Below are positions 1 through 12,680 of a DNA stretch of 64,000 bases, piece after piece; the stretch's first letter is position 1; the number at the start of each line of letters is the position of its first letter. A program made the position numbers and the translations under genes. Source of the stretch: Sarcomyxa edulis (Eukaryota > Basidiomycota > Agaricomycetes > Agaricales > Mycenaceae); contig QUOL01000008.1 in assembly GCA_009761415.1 (NCBI GenBank), positions 744,001 through 808,000 of the forward strand. The letters are read 5' to 3'. Below the pieces are notes generated by a model. The model was given only the letters and a program-made list of their open reading frames with translations, made no database searches and was not told the DNA's origin.

Positions 1-3000
1 TAAACCTCCTTCAAGCTCCTCCAGACATTCCTAAAAGTCGACACGGATCCCTTCTCATGGAGAAGTACGATAGCTGAAGCGCATCCAGGACCGAACATAT
101 CAGGACGAACAGAGGGGTTTGGACTCTTCCCCAACAACGGCGTGCTTGTTTTAGGCGTAGCATTCGGGTTCGGCGTCGCAAAGGAGTCAGAGACCGGTGA
201 GAGTAAAGGCTGACCTTGTGAAGACAATTTTGGTGCGCCTGGGCCGGATGCGAACTCGACTCTGAAGCGGACCGGCTTGAGTGTCGACCCGGTCACAACG
301 TCGACACACCCTTCCTCGATCTTACAGTTCAAGGGCCCTTCAAAATCAGCACCAGGACTTGTTATAACGGCACCTAGGTTTTCCAGGAGTTTCGCTACGT
401 CCTTTCGAGTTCTTTGGATGTCGGTGGCAGAATATAAAACACATCTTTGTGCATTAGAGATATTGCCATTATGACCACCGTTGTTGTGCGCTTTCCAGTT
501 GAAGAGGTTAGAGAACCAGCCCTTGAATTCTCCAACAGTCGGGGACATGACAGGACGGTTGTTGACCTGGCCATGGGTACCATTAGCCGTGGCGTTCGTA
601 GCCACAGATAGAGAGGTCCTCTTTGCGTTTAGAGAAGCAAGTTCGAGGGTAGAGGCTAAAAAAACCATTACATCAGTCACCCTGCGCTTGACAGTAAACG
701 AAATCAAAACGTACGTCGCGCTTTTTTACCCTTTTTGCTCTTATTCCCCTTCTTATGAACTGGTGCATCCTCCGATCCATAGACGATATTGCTCGTACCC
801 ATATCGACCTTTCCAAGACCCAAGCCTCCCGCCTTTTCCGGGGAGTCACCATCAACACCAAGGTCCCGATTCACATAACTCCATCCCTCATCAACCTGAT
901 TCTCCTTGCCTTTGCTACCAGTATCAGCACGAGAATCCCCTCGTCCTCGTCCAGGCTGTCTCGATCCCTGACCAGGCAAAGATTGCCTATTCACGCTCCC
1001 GCCAAGTGGCATCGGTGCTTGATTGACGTACGGGCTCTGATTAGGCGTACTAACATTCGAATTCGCGTTTTCTCTGGCTATAAGAACGTTCATCCTGTCC
1101 GTGATATCATCTATCGTCTTCTGTAATTCAAGATTCGCGGTCCGAGGGGCGGTAAAGAGAGGCACCGATGGCTGCGTCACAACAGGTATGGCAAGTGTAT
1201 GTCCAGACGTCGACGGACTTCCTTGAGGTGTATCAAGCATTCCCGGAATCTCAATTCTCAAAGGAGCCGAGGGTTTAGGCAAAGGTAAAGGTGTAAACGT
1301 CACAGGTTCCTCTGGCTGTCCGTTGTCATTACCGAAGATAGGGCTCGTAATGGGCTTAGCACGAGCGATGGGTGCAAGAACGGGAGCAGCAGATCGTGGC
1401 CGTTGAGGACTACCTTGGCCCTGCTGGGTTCCTTGAGGGAACCAAACACTAGAAACGCCAACTGTATTCGACCTTTCCCTTGGATGTTCGTGCTTCTGGG
1501 TCTGACTTTCCGTATCTGTCGTTGCGTCTTGCAAAGTCATATTTGCATGTGGATATGGATGGGTATAACCACGGCGAGGAGGTAAAGGCCGAGGACCTCC
1601 CGTTCCACGCCCTAAGCCCACAGCAGCGACTGCTGGGGTCGCAGTATGCGCGCTCCTTAGCTGTGGTCGGGCGTTGAGCCTTGGTGAAGTTGATCGGCGA
1701 TGTGGACTCCCGCCAACATTAACACGCATTTGTACGCTGATATCGAGAATATCGTCAGCGTGGGTGGGGCGAGAGTGGGGGGCAGTGGACGAAGGTTCTC
1801 GTGGTCCGATCGGAGACGGAGGTCTACTTCTACCCGAAGAGTTCGAGCTTGATGATGAAGAGCCAGTATTAGTTCTGGCCATTATTGGCGGAGCGAGTCC
1901 AGACATTGTTGGGCCTTGGGAAGGCGGTGGAGCAGTTGAAGTTGAGCGAGAAGGATTGCTGCTACGAGGCCGGGATTGAGGGCGTTGCCCGTGGTCGACG
2001 GGTATTTGTGGAAGAGGAGGCGCAGGCGCGTTCCTACTTGACCTAACCTCGAGATGTTGATTGTCTCGAGTGCGAACATACTGCTTAGTGACCACAAGTT
2101 CGCCATTGACATCATCCAACTCAAGGGCATCTTCACTTCCAGCCCTGACACTCTCGCGGTACTTCTCGAGCAAGAAATAGAACGCTTTGGCTAACGTTCC
2201 TTGTCCACTAGGGCTCAAAAGATCTCGTTTGATGACCTCGCCGTCTCCAGACGGATCGGCATGCCGACCCCAAATGACACGGAGGGATTCCAAGAGTTCC
2301 GGGTCGATGTGGCCCGAGGAAGCAAGAGGTAGAGCCAATTGCGAGGGCGAAGGCGGGAGAGGAGCCCTGTGTACTGAGTACTGCTTTGAAGGATATGAAG
2401 GCGGCGAGAGAGATGCGTAGGGACAGAGTTTGGCGGGGAGTGGTGTCAAGACCCAAGGGTGAGCTAGAATGTCAGGGATCTAAATGTAGAAATTAATTCA
2501 TCAATTGAGTCTACGATGTATAGAAGCTACTCTTACCGTAATACGCTTTGCAACATCCACTACAAGCATCTTCCTCAATAGATCCTGAGCATTCGGATCG
2601 ACCCACGCAGGCATATCGTACTTGCCCAACTTGACTTTCGCCAACAGCGTCCTTACGTTCTTGTCATCGAAAGGCAGCCTCCCTGTCAATAGTGCATATA
2701 ATATGACACCACAGCTCCATATATCGGTCGCGTTCCCTTCGTACTTCTCTCCGTTGACGATCTCTGGGCTGGCGTAGTGCGGACTCCCACAACTTGTTTC
2801 GAGTTGGAGTGCTGGAGGTGCGAAGGCAGCCATGCCCCAGTCTGCAATCTTAACCAAGGGAGGCGAAAGAGAGTGAATGAGAATGTTCTCCGGTTTAAGG
2901 TCGCGATGTATGATGGAGAAAGTGTGAGCGTAGTTGAGTCCGTGAACGATCTGTTTGAAGTACGCCAGAGCCTCCAACGGTGGAAGTCTTCCCCTGTTGA

Positions 3001-3448
3001 CAAGGAAGTCAAACAGCTCACCGCCCTCGATGTATTCCAAGACCAAGAACAATTCTTTCTCTCCCTCGTAAACGTCGTATATCCGCATAATATTGGGATG
3101 ATTCATAAGCTTCATCATAGTAATCTCGCGATCGATACCAAGGCGTTGTTTGTCCGTTTTAGCCTGCTGAGTTGCAAGAGATGCCCTTGAGTTCATAAGA
3201 GGTGCCAAGGGTAAGATTTTGACCGCAGCGAGCTGGCCAGTCCGCCGATGTTTTGCGATTTTGACGCGCCCGGATGCACCTTTGCCAACACACTCGCCTA
3301 GGATCCAAGGACCGATATATTTCGGATCCGTAGAGAGGTCAAATGCACCCTTTCCTGCTGCGGCTTTCTCCTTCGCCCAGCGGGTGCCTAGCGGTGCAGT
3401 ATATTGAATGGGCGGTGCGCGGGGTGGGCTGCTAGAGATGTTGGACAT
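1..3448 (-). CDS. Gin4/Hsl1-type CAMK-like protein kinase, 3' end cut by window
   Basis: Minus-strand gene: exons 3448-2537, 2479-715 and 655 to beyond base 1; introns of 57 and 59 nt with CTGAT-like branch points. Exon 1 holds a nearly complete kinase domain (about residues 45-300): glycine loop GKGASGRVKIAK, VAIK-type lysine in AAVKILP, HRDLKPEN catalytic loop, SPHYASPE activation segment and DIWSCGVILYALLTGRLPF. The metal-binding motif reads DWG, not DFG. Kinase domain N-terminal, then a long Ser/Pro-rich region and a C-terminal region ending in a segment (ASAIVLLHEKGSVSTFRNVW) that could be a kinase-associated/KA1-like fold. This order is that of the fungal Gin4/Hsl1/Kcc4 (Nim1-like) kinases of septin and mitotic-entry control. 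Family assignment is firm; which paralogue is inference. The frame stays open to base 1, so the stop lies outside. Confidence 0.85.
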
Positions 3449-4860
3449 GATTGGAAATATTAGACTGGAGATGTATGTAAGATATTATGAGAGTATAGGA
3501 ATAAAGATAGAAATGTGGGGGGATGTTGTTCCAGGGGGAATACGCGAACCAGCGAGCAGACAACCACGATGGACTGGAAGTCGACCAGGAGCGTGACTGT
3601 AATCTTATCTAGACGTGTGACATTATGTGACAAGTCGATCAGGCCGGCGGCAGGCGTCAGCCTTCGCGCCAACTCCTCTTGAACTTGAACCACAACTTGC
3701 TACTGGATTTCAAGTAACATTTCAATATTTCAATGCTCATCGTCTGCGCTTCGATCACTGCCGTTTCATAATGCTTGTTCCACTCATATCCAGGCTGATA
3801 TGAATGCAACGCACCAGCTAGCCAGGGCCTCGTATCCTCATCCAGGTCCAAATTTGGTTCGCTGTTCCAAGAGCATTGACATCGGGACTGTCGACTAGTG
3901 CACTCGGTCTATGATTGCATTCCCACCGTATTATTTCGCTGGACCAGATGACTTGGTCGAGACTAGTCCTTAGGGTTTTGCACGATCATATGTGGCGGTG
4001 GAATCTCCGATTCTAGCCCGACAGAAGTTGTCCTGCACTCACTGGAGGGCTATATGTATCTCTTGTACTCTATCTGCGATAAACCTTGTCATCAGCCAGG
4101 TCAGTCGAGAAAGGAGATACAGGTTTCAATTCTGACTTGCCGAGGCTTAAGCAGTGGCCACTCAGAAATGTCCGTCATGAAGGGCCTATTCATCTTCCGA
4201 CGCTCCGTTGAGGTTGCTCTTCCTCAGGAATATATGGCTCACCGATTGGAGACCGTCAATCGAGTATTTCTGACCCCAGGAGCAATTGTTACTTCGTCTC
4301 GTTTCACCAAATTGATAGCCCCGTACATGTTCTCGCTCTCTGTATTGTTTGGCATCATCTCAATGTGATGCTGAGAAGTACAACGCGAAACGTTTAAAGG
4401 TCTTCCGAAGCACATATCTGGTCCATCGACGAGCAGCCCCTCTTGCATCTTAGATTCATATTTGACCTGATCTCCCAGGGTTTCCTTGAGATTTGAACAC
4501 CGTAGCACACGATTTTCTCATTTTCTTTGCATTTTCTTGGTTACCAGAATGCATAGGTCAAGACCATTTTACAAGCTCGTCCTTTCTCGCTTTGATCGTA
4601 CTCAGATCCCCGTGACTTTTGGACGACTAGATGCCGAGAACTAGATGCGTCGGAATGCCATCTCTGACAGATAAATTTGACCGAGGAAAACGACCAGCTG
4701 GTCTGGCTCGCAGCCTAGTTCGAGTAGGTCTGTCTTGGTTCGACTGCTAAATATGTCCGCCACTCGCGTAAAAGCTTCCGGGGACCGCCTTGATTTCTTG
4801 CATCTCCCCACAAATTCTCTATCGACTATTTTATGCTAATCGCAACATAGAACAGCTATA
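3449..4860. other. Divergent intergenic region, no gene seen
   Basis: About 1.4 kb between the divergent kinase gene and the SIM/RS gene. Only short open frames without family signatures, splice support or low-complexity structure occur here. It must contain both promoters. I could not identify a convincing TATA box or other named element. Confidence 0.5.
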
Positions 4861-7147
4861 ATGTCCTCTACAATCGATGACTTGAACAATTCTATCGCAT
4901 CTCTATCCATGGACACCACAAATACCCCGATCGCTCGCAATACTAGGACATTTCTTGGAGCCAACGTTATAAACCGCTATCTATCTCGAGAATCCACGCC
5001 AGGAACATCACACTATTCTTCTCAATATCGGATCTCACCAGTCGCAAAGTACCTCAAGCAGGCTCGATCGAATTTGGTGCAAAGTCTATGGTCTGGTGAG
5101 GATCACCTTAGGCCACACACTCGGCAGCGTGATGTTGCTACTACTGGAGTCACTTCTCGTATGCATCAAGACTTGGTGTCTGATCTATCTCAAGAACTGC
5201 AGGACTCGAAACTTTGTGCTCCCCAGTCTATCTCTCCACAGACACCACTAATTGTGTCGCCACCTCGAGCCAAGCGGGTATTGGAACTCTCGCCCCTTGT
5301 TCCGAGGTGTGACGCTGTAGATGCCATTCTTGGTTCGGAAGTTGCTCATGTTGCGTCTACTCGAGATGGTGCATTCGTCGAACGGCTTTCGTTTGTAGAG
5401 ACCGAGGTAGTAGATGGTAATGATGCGTTTGTTTCTGCAGACATCGAGTCTGAGCATTCGACGTCACATCTACTACCTCGTGAGCAACTTTTGGAAGTCA
5501 TCAAGGTTGGATCGTTTAGTGGAGGTACTGTTGAAGTGGAGGTTATTGATGTTGACGCGCTTGACATTCCAGTCATGCAATCAGGTTCCTCTTCGATTCT
5601 TCCCGTCCCTCAACACTCTGCAATCCATTCTCATGGTAATGATAACTCCGAGCGCGAAATAATCGACGTCGACGCGCTCGATGATTCGGATATCCTCTTC
5701 ATGCCCCGCAAGACCAACATAACCCTACCTCCCTCTCAACAACCTGGAAATTCGCCAATCTCTCCATCATGTAATCACGACGGACACGAAGTTATAGACG
5801 TTGATGCATTCATTGCCTCTCAACCTCCGCCGTTACTCGTCATGACACCGAAACGTGTCCTTCGAAGCCAGCCCATTCTTGATCGTCGTTCCATGGCACC
5901 TTCTCCTGAGCCTCGTAGAGTCCGTGGTCGATCCCCTATGGCGCGTCACCGTAAAGGCCGAAACCATCCCATCGTTCAAGAATCTCGATGGCAAAACTGG
6001 CGCTTGCGGTCCCCGTCGCCATCCAGAATCAGACATAGAATCCGATCTTCTCGAAGTCGTTCACCTGTTGTTCGTCGACGGGATCGATCACCCGAACCAC
6101 GTCGACGGCGTCGATCAATATCTCCTCCAAGATACAGAGGACGAGGACGTAGCAGAGACTCACTAAGTCGTTCACCTGGGGGTTTCTGGCGAAGTCGCTC
6201 TCCGGACCGTCGACAGAGCTACCGTCCTCGATCTCGATCTCGCTCCCCACCTAGGTTTTGGAGCGATTGGGTTGGAAGACCTGAGAGAGCAGAACTTGAG
6301 GCGCCTCCAGAACCAATTTATCGAAGCCGCTCACCTGCGGACCATCGCCTTCTCGCTATTCCACTTCCCAAGAACGGACCTCAACGATGGCTGTCAACGG
6401 ACCATGCTGTCCTTTCTGTATCAAAGTCCTGCAGCAAAGAAATAGATTCTCGTTCCCGTGCAATACTCGGTATCGTTCGCGCTGGTATTATCGTCTGGTT
6501 TGCCTCCGACGCGAAGAAATTTTCAGCAACGACTCGTGCTCCCAATTGTTCGATGCCGCCACCAATCAAGAGACGTCCGTGTCTTATTACAAAGATAGTC
6601 ATCACTCCTGATGGCGAGGTCAAAGTTGTTTTAGCGCCACTTGGTGGAGCGTTGTGGTCCGGACGTAGGAAGTCCGCGGTCAGTTCAGTTACTATCTAAT
6701 CGTTCTCTTTCCCCTTTTGTTCATATACTCAATATACTTCACAGATGTACGAAGATTGGTGGTATCCGGTGTCCTATATACGCAATGGCAAAACAATCAT
6801 GTCTGCTCCCGATGACAATCTGAAGCGAACTCCTCTGGTCATCGATATCGATCCGCACGTTCCGATTCGTTTTGTGAGCTTGAAGCCATCGTATTTGTGG
6901 GTCGGTGATGCAGGCCAGGCAATTAACATCGAGAACATTCGCGACGTTCGTGATACCCATATGTCTATCAGCAAAGACCAGGTGGCCAAAATCGAAAGAT
7001 TACACGACTATTGTAAGGCATTCGCTGCTCTACCTGTTGATTCAACCAATAACATCCTTTTCAGATGCGATTGCTAACTCGCCGTCCAGCTATCCTACGT
7101 TATTGGAGTCTACAGTGTCGCCAGCAATCCCGAATCTTCTATCCTAA
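4861..7147 (+). CDS. Unknown protein with three SUMO-interacting-like motifs and an RS-rich domain
   Basis: Exons 4861-6678, 6745-7012 and 7065-7147 (introns 66 and 52 nt) give 722 residues. I do not recognise the family. Visible parts: a low-complexity N-terminus; three near-identical hydrophobic-acidic motifs, VEVIDVDALD (about residue 226), REIIDVDALDDSD (about 265) and HEVIDVDAF (about 309), each of the V/I-I-D-V-D type expected of SUMO-interacting motifs; then from about residue 345 to 490 an Arg/Ser domain rich in SRSRSP and RDRSPEPRRRRR, as in splicing factors. The C-terminal 200 residues are more ordered, with a GEVKVVLAPLGGALW segment and the exon-2 part YEDWWYPVSYIRNGK. No catalytic motif is visible. 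A nuclear, RNA- or SUMO-linked role is inference only. Confidence 0.75.
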
Positions 7148-7443
7148 ATGCTTCAATCCATATGTACTTTCCTAGTTATCATCATCACGATCACGGTTTT
7201 CACGTATCCTCATTTGTATATCATTATTATGGATTCAGCATGGGCCCATGAAATAATTGAACCACATCTCTGTTCATTCCATAGAACGTCACCCACTCGT
7301 CTATCAGCAAGAGCTTGGGACAATAGACACTGTTTCTAACCCGACCTCTGGTTCGTTCATCAAATATGCGCGTACGCTCCATACATATATATATATTCTT
7401 TGGGAAACTCATACCAGACAAAAATAAAGCATGCCGATATCTT

Positions 7444-9382
7444 TCAAAGATGCGAAGACTCTTCAGTCGTATTCCTCTGGCGGCAAGTAGGAACCATTTC
7501 TATTGGCCCGGATCCCCAGTACGGCCATTGAGGAAGTATACATAATGCCTAACGCTATATCAGTATCCGAGTTTGAAGTTTTGGTAGGGTACCATGACTC
7601 ACGTCTTTACCACATTCTGGGTCACAACGTACCCAATCAGGCCAATCCAGCCATTGCATCAGGTCTGCAACAGTGCCTCGCCAAGAGTCGAGGGCACTAG
7701 ACATTTCCTCCTGAGATTTGGCCTCGATGCCCACTGCGCTGACCCATAAGAGGCTAAGAGTGCGGCAAATCTCGTTCAGCGTTCCTTGTACTGCTTGATG
7801 GAGTACATTCTCTTGATATGTATACAAGGAAGTGGGAAGTCGTGAGGTCAGCGTTGTGGCACAATGGTGGTACATGGGCTCGACCCAGGTAGACGTAGTA
7901 CTGTTTCCGGGAACGGCTTCGCGAACCAGGTAAGGGTTGATCATCATGAGTACGTGAGCCCGAGCGCGAATGGTCGTAGCTGTGATGTTTGCGGTAGGGT
8001 TCCAAAGCGGTTCGTTGAGAATGTGTTGGAGATATTCGATTCTCTGCCCGTAGCGATCACTATTAGACCAGATGGGTTAGAAGAACAAACTTCAGAAGAT
8101 CGGAACGTAAGGCTTACATGATGACCTTCGTGAACGGAGCCCAATCAACGCCACTGCCAGCTTGCTTCCTAGTCATGGCATCTGAGATCTGATCCAAAGC
8201 AAACTGCAAATCCTTGTCCGAGATGCCGGACAAGTTATGCTCATCCCTCTTCGTCGTATTTCTTCTAGCCTCTACCAAACTCGTAAGAGCCGGATCGTAG
8301 AAAGTGACCATCTTGGACGCGTCAAGTTGTACACGATTTTCGCCTGGATAGAAATTATGCCATGAACCGGCCTCCATCGCCTCCATGCCGACTGACTGGC
8401 GAGCCCGGGGAGAACCCACCCATCCATCGGGAAGGTCGGCGAATGCCTCAGGGTGCGTTGTATGCGGATGGCCCTCACGAGGATGAGCGCCTTTCGGACC
8501 TCCAGGACCTCCTGGGCCTCCTGGGCCTCCTGGCTCTCCTGGATTCCCCGGGCCTCCCGGCCAATGCCCACCTGGACCACCGGGCCCACGACCAGGACCT
8601 CCAGGACCGCGACCAGGACCACCTGGACGATCGCCTTGAGCATTGACGAGGTTCAATCGCGAAACGACCTCGAGTTTATCCCCTTCGAAATCGCAGTAGA
8701 CGATTTCGTTATCCATCTCGGTTCTGTGATCAATTAGCATGGAAACAACTTATCAGAATCACAAATTACACACCTCACGAAACCATCTATATCGTGCTTC
8801 TTCGCCCACTCACAGAGAGGACCCGCATTCTCTCTACGATCCCTTCCGTCGCGAATTTCGCCAAACATGATAAGCTCCTGCGTATCCAGGGATCCTGTCT
8901 TGGTGCCGCGTGTATCGCCTACAGCACTCGATCCATCGAGGTAAACGACTTTGAGTTCCTTCACAACAGCATAATTGAAGATAAAACAGTCGGAACGACA
9001 AAAGATATATGAATGCTCGATGTCGAAGGCGAGCCTGCGCGCCGATAAGCATAAGCATGCCTGTAGACCCTTGAATCGAGATGGACGCTCACCATTCCGG
9101 ACTTTTAGGATAATCGGATACGCTTCGGCCATGATAGAAGACTGTCCCAACGGGAACAGTACCGAACACAACAGAGTGACCATTGACATGTCTGATAGCA
9201 GACCAGTGTTGGAGAAGAGAGTAGAGAGAGTGAAAGATCAAGTTCGACGTGTCATCCTTCGACGGAGGCGTATTGATCCAGTCTGAGTCCTTCTCGACGG
9301 CGAGAGGATGTTGCTCGCTCGGATAAGCACTGGCCGTCACGAACGATGCAGCAGCAGATACTGCCAACCAAGGGAACCTCAT
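7444..9382 (-). CDS. Secreted protein with collagen-like Gly-Pro insert
   Basis: Exons 9382-9093, 9034-8774, 8723-8118, 8059-7603 and 7548-7444 (introns 58, 50, 58, 54 nt) give 572 residues. The N-terminus MRFPWLAVSAAASFVTASAYP is a clear signal peptide. After the globular part (WLAFDIEHSYIFC, LKVVYLDGSSAVGDT) comes a run of about 45 residues built from GGPG, RGPGG and GNPGEP, followed by HP-rich sequence and a second globular part with two N-glycosylation sequons (PTANITAT, PGNSTTS). Cys residues in the last two exons (RCDPECGKDALC) fit disulfides of an extracellular protein. The family looks like a widespread basidiomycete secreted protein of unknown function, recalled from memory. No enzyme motif is seen. 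The fifth exon is supported by an exact ATACTGATAT branch site and by the continuing WPYWGSGP sequence. Confidence 0.8.
8494..8634 (-). repeat. Collagen-like Gly-Pro coding repeat
   Basis: Short tandem units encoding GGPG, RGPGGP and GEPGGPGG on the minus strand inside exon 3 of the secreted-protein gene. Codon-level units of 9-21 nt are imperfectly repeated, so unequal exchange is likely. Confidence 0.85.
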
Positions 9383-10944
9383 GGTTGCTGGTCGGTAACA
9401 GCTATCAAAATAACATCATGATTATCAGCTCATTCACACTGCTGCGGTGCGACTGCGGGAGACGCACCAATATGTGTTTGATCATGATTCTGAAATTCCC
9501 CGAAATCACCGCGCGCCGACGTATATACTAGACCGTAAAGATGGGGTCTTGCAGTCTGCCATACAGCCGGGCGCTCGTTCGAAGACGTAGGCCATTTAGG
9601 GTGTAGACACGATGTTCACGAGTGCTTGACACTGAAGCCATGGTAACGAAAGCTGGAAATCCTTTCCTTTTCTTCGGTTTCGTTTTTTTTGCATATCTAT
9701 TTATATCCAGGCCTGAATCAGATAAGATTAGACCATCATAATCAGATTAGATCGAGCTGCCTTAGGCTGAAATCAAGCCTAAATGACAGCAAGAATGCAA
9801 GTGCGATCAAGCACAAGCAAGCACAGTAAGGACTGAATAGAGAAGAGCTGGAAGATGTACATATAAGTAGAAGTGCCTGCTACCGTAGTAGCAGAATCTA
9901 AACACCATCCACACCAGGTCTAGTTCGCAAGATCATACGACTCAGTGGCGGCCTTGCACCCGAGAAAGAGCTGCGTATCGGTATTCCTCGGGGTCGGTGG
10001 ATTCAGGACCTCAGGAGTCTGATCAATTCCAATGGCACGTCAGGTGAGGTGACCTTGAAAAGCGTTCGAGTTCAAGACTCTACGGTTTACCACCGCGATA
10101 CTGCGTCTGCTGGTATCATTAGCGAAGATAGTAAAGCCTCTATATTTTTGAAATAATCCATAGTGAGGCGGAGGGACGAAATCAACATGACTTCTGGACA
10201 TCCGTCGAAAGCGGAAATCCGAAAGTTCTGATCACAATAGTAGATCTTCATGATAAGTTGGGTGATACACTACCGTCGTCCACCTTTGATTTCTTGTTAG
10301 ATACATCACTCACCATTAGCTGGTGCAACATGTTTGCCCGACTATGTAGTCGGATTGAGGAATTTTCGTCATACTTGTCGATTGGTCCAAGAAAGTAGCA
10401 TCGGGACTCGGGGAAGTGTTGGGTCATTCTGCAGTTCAAGGAGCTAGTAGCCTGGCATAATGAATGAACTTCCCTGCACGGTCACAGTAGTACTGGAGTT
10501 GAATTCGAACGTTGAACATAATCAAGATTCAAGAACATGGTGGATGAGTGAGTCACACCTGTCACCGTCACGTTTGGCATTGTTTCATCTTGACGACCCA
10601 GACCAAATTCGGACATTTTCCGCACGCCAACATCTCGTAGCCCAGGATTCTTGAACATCGCAACCAACTCAGTGGCATGACAGAGCTACGACATTTACAG
10701 ACTTTCTACTGGACGAGACCAGCGATGCTTGATAATATCGCCATGCCATGAGACACCCTGATCGCGTTATGTGCGTGTAAGCACTGTGGCTTCCATTTGG
10801 TATTTGCTTGTTGCATGAGTAATCTTACCAATATGGCCGAACTTCATGCAGTGTATATATACTGCTGTAGCTCGTACTGTAGGAACAACACCAACACTTA
10901 TACAAGCTCATAAATACCTCGACTCTCTCTCTCGATAAATTAAA
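9383..10944. other. Intergenic region, no supported gene
   Basis: About 1.56 kb between the divergent secreted-protein and NmrA-like genes. The only notable item is an 84-codon open stretch without ATG (9902-10156, plus strand) that I cannot assign. AT-rich sequence occurs near 9680-9740. Nothing else is recognisable. Confidence 0.5.
10854..10861 (+). promoter_or_regulatory. Possible TATA box of the NmrA-like gene
   Basis: TATATATA lies 84-91 bp before the ATG at 10945. Its position fits a core promoter of a fungal gene with a short leader; no transcript data are available here. Confidence 0.4.
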
Positions 10945-12341
10945 ATGGCACGCATCGTAACCGTTTTTGGAGCTACCGGAACTCAAGGTATTTTTTTTTT
11001 CGCTTAGAATCTGCGTCGATGATCGTACATTGTCTAATTTTGGTCTATTAATAGGATCTGCTGTTGTTAATACCCTTGTCGCAGACGGAACCTTTGCAGT
11101 TCGCGCTATCACGCGTAATGTCGATTCGGACGCGGCAAAGAGACTCAAGGCCCGAGGCGTCGACGTTGTCGGAGCCAATATCGGCGACAAGGAGTCCATC
11201 AAGCAAGCTATCGCTGGAAGTGAGGGTGTCTACGGGGTGTGCTGTTTTGACTCGAGGTGTTCGGCTGGAATTGTCTCTGATCCTATTTCAGGTTACACAA
11301 CCCTATGACTCAGCTGCTGTTAACAGCGGAGACCCCGACATTGAAATTCAGCTCGGAAAGAATCTAGTCGACGCCGCCAAAGAAGTCGGCGTCAAGTTCT
11401 TCATCTGGAGGTGCGAAGACCATATTCAATTTCTACTGTGCCACCCATCATATCCACTATTGCTTCTAGCTCGTTGCCCACTCCTAGAATCATTTCCAAC
11501 GGAAAATTCACAGGCGCTCGTTATCTTGACAGTGAGTACCATGAATCTATATGCAACTTCCGATGTGCTGATCAACATAACGCCCTTTTAGACAAGGTCG
11601 TTGTTGATGACTACTTGAGAAAGTCAGGATTGCCTCATGCAATTCTCCAGACTGGTCAGTCCATCCATCAAGCTATTGATATAATTTTTACTCAATGATT
11701 GGCGCCTCAGGTTACTTCGTCGAAAACTCCTTCAAGTACCGTTGTTCTGAATCTTCCTTTCACTAATGACTGATTGCTCAAAACAACAGCCTCGACCATC
11801 TCATCAGAAACCCCGAAGGATTAGAAATTGTCGTCACCCGCTTCCCACCGAACGTCCCTCTCGTGATGCTATGGGTAAACAGAGACCTAGGACCAGCCGT
11901 CCTCGCCCTCCTCAAAAACTACACCGACCCTACCAAGGACATTTTAGGCCAGACTTTCGTCGCAGCCACAGAGCGTATCACTTACGGGGAATTCGCCGGT
12001 CTAATCCAAGAAGGTCTGTCTCGCTTCTTGCTTTCCTTTTCTCTGCATCTCATCAATAAAAATATCCATATCGTTGTTTTAGGCACTGGAAAACCAGTCA
12101 AGTACAATCCAGTTGCAACGTCCGGTGTACCTGAAACCGACGGAATGGTACGTATCGGTCAATTCTCGAATGGTATCAAGCTAACTATATACCTTGAAAT
12201 CAGTGGGACTTTTTCTCGGAATTCGACCTCTTCACTGGACGTGAGATTCCTGACCCTCGTCTTCTCGCTTTGGGTGTAGAGTCGCACAAATTGAAGGATT
12301 TCGCAAAGGAAGTTCTTGCCGTGCACCCGAAGTTTGCTTGA
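10945..12341 (+). CDS. NmrA-like NAD(P)-binding protein
   Basis: Nine exons: 10945-10987, 11055-11236, 11292-11410, 11470-11531, 11592-11654, 11711-11735, 11790-12013, 12083-12147, 12204-12341; introns 54-69 nt. The 306-residue product begins with the Rossmann motif VFGATGTQGSAVV (GxxGxxG) typical of NmrA/HSCARG proteins, a short-chain-dehydrogenase-like family that binds NAD(P) and usually lacks the catalytic Tyr-Lys pair. Other family-typical stretches are AVRAITRNVDS, GSEGVYGVTQPYD, FFIWSSLPT and ILQTGYFVENSF. These proteins often act as redox sensors or regulators; the exact partner is unknown here. Length matches the family (about 300). All nine exons join in frame, which supports the model strongly. 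Confidence 0.9.
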
Positions 12342-12680
12342 TTAACAACAGTTGTCTCGCCTTGGTATATAAATCTGTAACAGGTTCGTATGCCTAAAAT
12401 GCTAGTGGTCGATACTACTCCCTCTATGACAACAAGTCCGTCTTTCGTCTCATCTAGTACGTCGTAAGTATCTCTCCGAGTCTCTGAATAAGTCAAGATG
12501 TAAGTATGAGTTTGCGATTTGTTTGCGATACGGAATCAATTCGAGGCCCATCACCGAAGGCCATTACCATTTGATCCTAATAAGCATCAACGACCATTTC
12601 AGGCATCTTTTATTTTTGTTTTATTTTGACAAAATTCCAACAAAACTCTCCATCTTCTGTCGCTTTGTCTTCCAGCCAGG
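12342..12680. other. Intergenic region, 339 bp
   Basis: Holds the 3' end of the NmrA-like gene and the promoter of the Dbp10 gene on the same strand. No gene is visible. A T-rich tract at about 12609-12629 may be part of the promoter. Confidence 0.5.

Noticed and set aside
7385..7398. TATATATATAT run as a promoter
   Set aside because: Lies between the 3' ends of two convergent genes, so it is more likely 3' UTR or spacer sequence.
8494..8634. CRISPR-like array
   Set aside because: Units are contiguous coding repeats without spacers, in a spliced eukaryotic gene.
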